Source of the DNA: an uncultured Eubacteriales bacterium
Lineage (GTDB): Bacteria; Bacillota; Clostridia; Oscillospirales; Acutalibacteraceae
Assembly: GCA_902462035.1 (NCBI GenBank)
Contig: CABQAC010000014.1
Coordinates: 1-17,991 of the forward strand
Reading direction: 5' to 3'
Length of the DNA: 17,991 bases
The translations under genes were made by a program, and so were the position numbers. Below the pieces are notes generated by a model. It made no database searches and was not told the DNA's origin. It saw nothing but the letters and a program-made list of their open reading frames with translations. Positions 13,093-17,991 of this stretch are shown here, one piece after another (positions within the stretch are counted from its first letter, which is position 1; the number at the start of each line of letters is the position of its first letter).

Positions 13093-13559
13093 GGAAGCGC
13101 CCCCTTCCCCATGAGCTCGTCGGTATCTAAAACAAGGGTGACCGGCCCGTCGTCCACCTGGCTGATGGTCATGTGGGCGCCGAATACGCCTTGCGCCACT
13201 TTCCGCACCCCATGCCCCCGCAGCTTGTCGCAGAACAATTCGTAGAGCGGCTCGGCTGTTTCCGGCCGGGCCGCACGCACGAAATACGGACGGCGTCCTT
13301 TGCGGCAATCGCCGTAAAGGGTAAAATTGGATACCACCAGCGCTTCTCCGGCCACATCCAGCATCGACCGGTTCATTTTGCCGTCCTCGTCGCAAAAGAT
13401 CCGCAGATAAGCGATTTTATTGGCAAGCAGCTCGGCCTGAGCCGGGCCGTCCCCTTCGGCAACACCCAGCAAAACCAGCAACCCTGTTTCAATTTCCCCT
13501 GCCGGCACACCTTCCGCCAGCACCGCGGCGCTGCGCACCCGCTGAATAACTGCCCGCAT
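13086..13559 (-). CDS. dtd: D-aminoacyl-tRNA deacylase
   Basis: A 157-residue enzyme that removes D-amino acids (and glycine mischarged on tRNA-Ala) from tRNA. The N-terminus MRAVIQRVRSAAV is canonical. SNFTLYGDCRKGRRP (77-91) corresponds to the usual SQFTLYAD motif with Asn in place of Gln. GPVT at 138-141 is the Gly-cisPro element that enforces chirality. KIAYLRIFCDEDGKMNRSMLDV and the FGAHM segment are also typical. The protein runs about ten residues past the usual end (ELMGKGALPC); this tail includes the overlap with the next gene, so it may be selected for coupling rather than function. It begins 15 bases after rel, a pairing common across Firmicutes. Confidence 0.95.
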   Translation of the reverse strand: MRAVIQRVRSAAVLAEGVPAGEIETGLLVLLGVAEGDGPAQAELLANKIAYLRIFCDEDGKMNRSMLDVAGEALVVSNFTLYGDCRKGRRPYFVRAARPETAEPLYELFCDKLRGHGVRKVAQGVFGAHMTISQVDDGPVTLVLDTDELMGKGALPC

Positions 13560-13574
13560 CGGCCTGCTCCTTTC

Positions 13575-15752
13575 CTACGTCCGGTTGATGGACACGATTC
13601 CTTCGATGTTGTTCATCCGGCTGATGATCGTATTGATGTGTTCCATCCCCTTGACTGTGATATTGGCGTAGATAATCGCCTTGCCATCCTTGTACTGGCG
13701 GGAATTGAGGGAATGGATCATGATATGCATGTTGGTCAGCTGCAGGGTAATATCAGCCAACAGCCCCTGCCGGTCGTTGGCGATGATTTCCAGGGTAGAC
13801 TTGAATTCTTCGTCGATTTTTTCCGCCCAGCGCACCTGAACCCAACGGTCCGGCTCCTCGCATTTGTCGATTTCCTTGGGCACATTGGTGCAGCTGCGCT
13901 TATGGACGGATACGCCGAAGCCCCGGGTAATAAAACCTATGATTTCGTCGCCAGGCAAAGGATTGCAGCAGCGGGAAAATTTAATCAGGCAATTGTCGGT
14001 TCCATTGACAATGATGCCGCCGGAATCCTTCTTGGGCAAATCCGGATGCGCGTTCAAATCAGGGCGTACGTCCTCTGGCCGCACCAATTTCTGGAAATCC
14101 TCTTTCAGCCTGGGCATAAGCCGCCAAAGCTGTACCCCGCCGTACCCGACCGCCGCATACAAATCGGCAACCGTGTTGCAGTGCTGGCGTTTGGCAATTT
14201 CCAGCAGGAAGGGCTGAAGCAAATCGTCCGGCAGAACAATGCCGTTGCGCCGGAATTCCCGTTCCAGTTCGGCCTTGCCCTCCACAATATTTTCTTCCCG
14301 TTTTTCCTTCTTAAACCATTGGCGGATTTTATTGCGCGCCTCGCTGGTTTTGACGATTTTAAGCCAGTCGCGGCTGGGGCCGTTAACAACCTCCTTGGTG
14401 GTCAAAATTTCAATAATCTCGCCGGTTTTGACCTGGTAATCGATCGGCACAATGCGGCTGTCCACCTTTGCGCCGACCATACGGTTGCCAACAGCGCTGT
14501 GTATGGCGTAGGCAAAATCGATAACGGTAGAGCCGAGCGGAAGGCTGATGACCTCCCCCTTTGGCGTAAAGACATAAACCTCTTCGGGCGCGATGTCCGA
14601 CTTGATGGAACTGATGATGTCGGTTGCGTCCCCGGTTTCAGCCTGGCTTTCCAACAGCTGGCGCACCCAGGAAATCCGCTCCTCCAGCTTTTCGCTGCCG
14701 GACAAGCCCAGCTTATATTTCCAGTGCGCGGCAATGCCGTATTCCGCCGTGTGGTGCATATCCCAGGTGCGGATCTGCACCTCGAAGGGAATCCCCTCCT
14801 TGCTGAGCACCGTGGTATGAAGCGACTGGTACATATTGGGCTTCGGCGTTGAAATATAATCCTTGAATCGGTTCGGGATCGGGCGGAACATGTCGTGGAT
14901 AATGCCCAGCACATTATAGCAGTCGTTGACCGTATCCACAATCACACGAACGGCATAGATGTCGTAAACCTCGTCAAAAGAGCGGTTTTGAATGTACACC
15001 TTGCGGTAAATGCCGTTGATGCTTTTGACACGCCCCTCTAAATAGACGTTGGGAATCATGGGTGAAACCCGGTCGAAAATGCGCTGCTTGATCACTTTAA
15101 TAAAATTTTCGCGTTCGCTCTTTCGCAGCGCCAAAGCATCTTCAATTTCTTTATAGGCGATGGGATCCAGGCATTTTATGGAGGAATCTTCCAATTCCTC
15201 CTTGATGGCGCGGATACCGAGCCGGTGGGCGATGGGCGCGTAAACGTCCATGTTTTCCTTGGCTTTGTCCCGGCGCTTTTGCTCCGCCTTGTATTCGATG
15301 GTACGCATGTTGTGCACCCGGTCCGCCAGCTTTATGATGATGACCCGGATATCGTCCGCCATCGCGATGAGCATTTTCCGCACGTTCTCCGCCTGCTGTT
15401 CTTCACGGGAAGAATAGGGAATTCGGCGCAGTTTGGTCAGGCCGTCCACCAAATTGGCAATTTCGTGGCCAAACTGCTTTTCTATATCCTCCAGCTCCAG
15501 TACGGTATCCTCCACCACGTCGTGAAGCAGCGCCGCGGCCACCGATTCCGAATCCATCCCCAGATCCACCACGATACAGGCCACTTCGGTAGGGTGGGTG
15601 ATATAAGGCTCCCCAGACTCCCGTTTTTGATCTCCGTGGGCTTTCAGCGCCACCTGAAAAGCTTTTTCAATCAGCGCGGTGTCGTACTTTTTTTCGCTGA
15701 CCGCTATTTTATTTTGGAGTTTTTTCCAAACGCGTTCTACCGCTTCATCCAT
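13575..15752 (-). CDS. rel: Bifunctional (p)ppGpp synthetase/hydrolase Rel
   Basis: A 725-residue long RelA/SpoT homologue. The HD hydrolase domain has H53 and HDVVED at 77-82, intact for ppGpp breakdown. The synthetase domain has YDIYAVRVI with D264, RFKDYISTPKPNMYQSLHTTV starting at 295 (the RxKD form seen in bifunctional enzymes), and E324 in EVQIRTWDMHHTAEYG. TGS follows at about 390-455 (VYVFTPKGEVISLPLGSTVIDFAY), then a helical region, the Cys-containing CCNPLPGDEIIGFITRGFGVSVHKRSC domain, and a C-terminal ACT domain (about 650-725). It makes and degrades the alarmone on ribosomes during amino-acid starvation. Both active sites look intact. It sits 86 bases after recJ and 15 before dtd; the 86-base leader has two short hairpins but no terminator. 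Full family length. Confidence 0.97.
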   Translation of the reverse strand: MDEAVERVWKKLQNKIAVSEKKYDTALIEKAFQVALKAHGDQKRESGEPYITHPTEVACIVVDLGMDSESVAAALLHDVVEDTVLELEDIEKQFGHEIANLVDGLTKLRRIPYSSREEQQAENVRKMLIAMADDIRVIIIKLADRVHNMRTIEYKAEQKRRDKAKENMDVYAPIAHRLGIRAIKEELEDSSIKCLDPIAYKEIEDALALRKSERENFIKVIKQRIFDRVSPMIPNVYLEGRVKSINGIYRKVYIQNRSFDEVYDIYAVRVIVDTVNDCYNVLGIIHDMFRPIPNRFKDYISTPKPNMYQSLHTTVLSKEGIPFEVQIRTWDMHHTAEYGIAAHWKYKLGLSGSEKLEERISWVRQLLESQAETGDATDIISSIKSDIAPEEVYVFTPKGEVISLPLGSTVIDFAYAIHSAVGNRMVGAKVDSRIVPIDYQVKTGEIIEILTTKEVVNGPSRDWLKIVKTSEARNKIRQWFKKEKREENIVEGKAELEREFRRNGIVLPDDLLQPFLLEIAKRQHCNTVADLYAAVGYGGVQLWRLMPRLKEDFQKLVRPEDVRPDLNAHPDLPKKDSGGIIVNGTDNCLIKFSRCCNPLPGDEIIGFITRGFGVSVHKRSCTNVPKEIDKCEEPDRWVQVRWAEKIDEEFKSTLEIIANDRQGLLADITLQLTNMHIMIHSLNSRQYKDGKAIIYANITVKGMEHINTIISRMNNIEGIVSINRT

Positions 15753-15838
15753 TATAAAGACTCATCCTTTCCTGGGACCGGGGAACTGTGCCGGTTTCAC
15801 TGCCGCCCCGCCTGCTTCGGCGAGATTAATCACAAAAT

Positions 15839-17899
15839 TTACGCGCCCTCTTCTGCCAGACTTTTGATCTGCTGCAGCACCTTGGAACGGTCCAAACTGA
15901 CCTTTTGCGATGTCTGCCGCAGCTGAACACGCACCGCTGTACCATCCATACGAACATGGGCCAGATCCAGTTCGGCGAGCATACGCAGGCACACATACAA
16001 TTTATCATACCCAATCGACCACGAACTCAAACGGAACAGCAGCACTTCCAGCGGCCAAACATCGCGCCCTTCGCCGCGCAGCAGGCGGTAAACCGCACCG
16101 AGCTCCTCCCGGCTGGGGATCATCTGCGCTAAGCGCCCCGGCTCCACGGATTCTTTACGCGCAAAACGCTCGCAAGCGCATTTCTGTTCCCAGAACGGAC
16201 CGGCGTCAAAATCCGCGGGACGGATGTCCCGAACCAGCACCGAAACCGAAGCGCTCCCGCGGTATTCGTTTTTTTCCAGCGTAACCGCCAAATCCACCGT
16301 ATCCCCAGGGCAATAGCCAAAATCTTGGGGCGGTACGCCAAACCGCATGGCCTGAATGGAAATACCGTCCCGGGAAAGCGTCAGCCGCAGATGCTTGCCG
16401 CCGCCCACCGGGTCGATCCGGTCCAGCCGCATGCGGAACAAACCAAAAACCGGCACCGGGTTTCCTGTGCCAAAGGGTGCGAGACGTTCGATTTCTTGAA
16501 CCAATGCCGGCGTGATTCTAGCCGGATTGAGTTTGCAGTCGATTGACAAAGAAGGCTGCGGCATTTCCCCCTGGGCTGCGGCAAAAGCGTTGATCTCCTC
16601 CCGAAACGCGTCGACCGATTCGGCATCCATGGTCAAACCGGCGGCCATTGCGTGACCGCCGTACCGCGTCAGGCGGCCGGCGCAGTGAGACAACGCCTCG
16701 TGTAGAGAAAAGCCGGCAACGCTGCGGCCGGAGCCTTTGGCCTCCCCGCGGGAGACCGACAAAATAAAGCTGGGCTTACCATAGCGTTCGGTAATTTTTG
16801 AAGAAACGATCCCCAGCACGCCGGGGTGCCAATCCTCCCCCGCGACCACCAGCACCCGGTCCAGCAGCCGGCGGGGATGTTCTTCCAGCCAAGAGACCGC
16901 CTTATGCAGAATATCCTGCTCGGCCTGCTGGCGCTGCTGGTTTTCCTGCTCCATCTCCCCAGCCAGCGCGTTGGCCTCCTCCTCGTAATCGGTCAAAAAT
17001 AATTTGACCGCCCGGTCCGCCGCGCCCATCCGCCCCATGGCATTGATCCGCGGCGCAATTTTAAAGGCCACATCCACAGCCGAAAAAGTTCTTCCTTCCA
17101 GCCCAGCGCCGCGCTCCAGCGCCCGCAGCCCCAACCGGTTTGGGTCGGTCAAAAGCGGCAAGCACCGTTGAACCAACCGCCGGTTTTCCCCGCAAAGGGG
17201 AACAATATCGGCAATGGTACCGATGGCGGCCATGTCGCCAAAATCTTCCATAAGCGCACCGTCGTCGGCATCGGGCCCTTCCAATGCGCGAATCAGCATC
17301 AACGCCACTCCGGCGCCGCACAATTCCCGGCACATTCCATTGCCGTCCCGCCGGTGGGGATCCACTACCGCTTCCGCCTGGGGCAGTCGCTCCGGCGGTT
17401 CGTGATGGTCGGTCACTACCGTATCGATCCCCAATGTTTTGGCGTATTGGATTTCTTCGTAAGAGGAGATCCCGTTATCCACAGTGACAATCAGCCGGAC
17501 ACCCTGGGCGGCAAGGTTGTCCACCGCGTTTTTGCTCAGTCCATACCCCTCCGCTTCGCGCAGCGGAATCGAGAACATCACATCAGCGCCACGCGCTTGC
17601 AGGTAGGCGTACAAAATGGTGGTCGCCGTCACCCCGTCTGCATCGTAATCGCCGTAAATTGCGATTTTTTCAAAAGAGTCGATGGCGCGGCTCACGCGTT
17701 CCACCGCCCGGTCCATGTCCGGCAGGCAGAACGGATCAGCGGGCGTCCCGCCTTCTAAAAAGTCCTGCATGGCTTGTGCGTGGTCCAACCCGCGCGTGAC
17801 CATCAGAAGGGACAAAAAAGGCGGAAAGCCGTAAGCATCCGCAAGAGACGCAGCTTTTTCTTTATCCAATTGTGGCAAAATCCATTTCTTGATGCTCAA
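15839..17899 (-). CDS. recJ: Single-stranded-DNA-specific exonuclease RecJ
   Basis: About 686 residues, the longer clostridial form with an extra C-terminal part. The DHH phosphoesterase domain shows IYGDYDADGVTATTILY (metal-binding Asp residues), IVTVDNGIS, VVTDHHEPPE and VDPHRRDGNG. RINAMGRMG and the DHHA1 motif YGGHAMAAGLTM follow, then an OB-like domain, then a C-terminal region of about 150 residues with no motif I recognise. RecJ degrades 5' single strands in recombination and mismatch/base-excision repair. The frame allows a GTG at 17908, but only two bases separate it from AAAGG. TTG 17899 has AGGCGG eight bases upstream and yields the usual short start before KKW, so I chose it. First gene of the operon, behind the promoter at 17924-17952. 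Confidence 0.95.
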   Translation of the reverse strand: MSIKKWILPQLDKEKAASLADAYGFPPFLSLLMVTRGLDHAQAMQDFLEGGTPADPFCLPDMDRAVERVSRAIDSFEKIAIYGDYDADGVTATTILYAYLQARGADVMFSIPLREAEGYGLSKNAVDNLAAQGVRLIVTVDNGISSYEEIQYAKTLGIDTVVTDHHEPPERLPQAEAVVDPHRRDGNGMCRELCGAGVALMLIRALEGPDADDGALMEDFGDMAAIGTIADIVPLCGENRRLVQRCLPLLTDPNRLGLRALERGAGLEGRTFSAVDVAFKIAPRINAMGRMGAADRAVKLFLTDYEEEANALAGEMEQENQQRQQAEQDILHKAVSWLEEHPRRLLDRVLVVAGEDWHPGVLGIVSSKITERYGKPSFILSVSRGEAKGSGRSVAGFSLHEALSHCAGRLTRYGGHAMAAGLTMDAESVDAFREEINAFAAAQGEMPQPSLSIDCKLNPARITPALVQEIERLAPFGTGNPVPVFGLFRMRLDRIDPVGGGKHLRLTLSRDGISIQAMRFGVPPQDFGYCPGDTVDLAVTLEKNEYRGSASVSVLVRDIRPADFDAGPFWEQKCACERFARKESVEPGRLAQMIPSREELGAVYRLLRGEGRDVWPLEVLLFRLSSWSIGYDKLYVCLRMLAELDLAHVRMDGTAVRVQLRQTSQKVSLDRSKVLQQIKSLAEEGA

Positions 17900-17923
17900 A
17901 CCCGACACCGCCTTTATTCTTTC

Positions 17924-17952
17924 ATTCTAACATTATCCCTGTGACAATTCAA
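17924..17952 (-). promoter_or_regulatory. Sigma-A-type promoter for recJ operon
   Basis: Minus-strand TTGAAT (17947-17952) and TAGAAT (17924-17929) are separated by the ideal 17 bases. Transcription would begin near 17917, only about 18 bases before the TTG start of recJ, a very short leader. No other promoter is evident between recJ and the kinase gene. Confidence 0.7.
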
Positions 17953-17991
17953 CAAAAAGATCCCCAAACCTTATAGCAAAGCGGCGGGACC

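Noticed and set aside
13093..13395. A 100-residue N-terminal extension of the metallo-beta-lactamase-fold frame
   Set aside because: It lies wholly within dtd in a different frame, is Arg/Pro/Gly-rich, and a coupled GTG start with ribosome binding site exists at 13092.
13173..14852. A 559-residue open frame on the plus strand opposite rel and dtd
   Set aside because: It lies antisense to two genes with full conserved domains, has unusual His/Arg/Pro-rich composition and shows no family motif. Long antisense frames are expected in GC-rich genes.
15753..15838. Possible terminator between recJ and rel
   Set aside because: A short 6-bp GC stem occurs, but no T-run follows, so I treat recJ and rel as one transcript.
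1..17991. CRISPR arrays, transposons, tRNA genes, phage or defence modules
   Set aside because: No regularly spaced repeats, terminal inverted repeats, cloverleaf sequence, transposase, integrase or defence-type domain was seen on either strand.

Overview
The window carries 19 protein-coding genes, all on the minus strand, so transcription runs from high to low coordinates. It looks like a chromosome segment of a moderately GC-rich Firmicute in class Clostridia, probably an Oscillospiraceae/Ruminococcaceae-type anaerobe. The grounds are the Shine-Dalgarno-rich start sites, the sporulation genes yabP, yabQ and a spoVB-type flippase, the hemZ and bifunctional rel genes, and gene orders typical of that class. 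I see no tRNA, rRNA, CRISPR array, insertion sequence or phage gene. No gap between genes reaches 300 bases; the longest is about 220 bases at 4416-4636.

Region A (about 10075-17952) is a housekeeping operon read from a good sigma-A-type promoter at 17924-17952: recJ, rel, dtd, a metallo-beta-lactamase-fold hydrolase, hemZ and a uridine-kinase-like P-loop kinase. From dtd to the kinase each gene overlaps the next by 4-17 bases, which suggests translational coupling. The theme is DNA repair, stringent response and translation quality control, followed by metabolic enzymes.

Region B (about 7300-9956) holds a small coiled-coil zinc-ribbon protein closed by a terminator, then a purine nucleoside phosphorylase and an MtaD-type amidohydrolase separated by only 6 bases. 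Together the last two could deaminate adenine nucleosides (adenosine, methylthioadenosine, S-adenosylhomocysteine) and phosphorolyse the inosine-type products.

Region C (1025-7241) is the sporulation/division cluster known in Bacillus subtilis as yabM-mazG-yabO-yabP-yabQ-divIC-yabR. Here it reads spoVB-like flippase, mazG, [ATP-grasp gene], [HU], rqcP (yabO), yabP, yabQ, divIC, yabR. The two bracketed genes are extra relative to B. subtilis. The ATP-grasp gene has its own promoter and a leader of about 175 nt, and HU is followed by a strong terminator. divIC has its own promoter inside the end of yabQ, with a perfect 12-bp palindrome in the spacer. A terminator follows yabR. Region D (1-942) is an amidohydrolase cut off by the window edge.

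Most of the window is conserved core genome, and I do not see a clear new multi-gene system. The points most worth a second look are the orphan sugar-transfer-type ATP-grasp gene with its leader inside the sporulation cluster, the deaminase/phosphorylase pair, the palindrome in the divIC promoter, the hairpin abutting the yabP ribosome binding site, and the uncharacterised zinc-ribbon protein.
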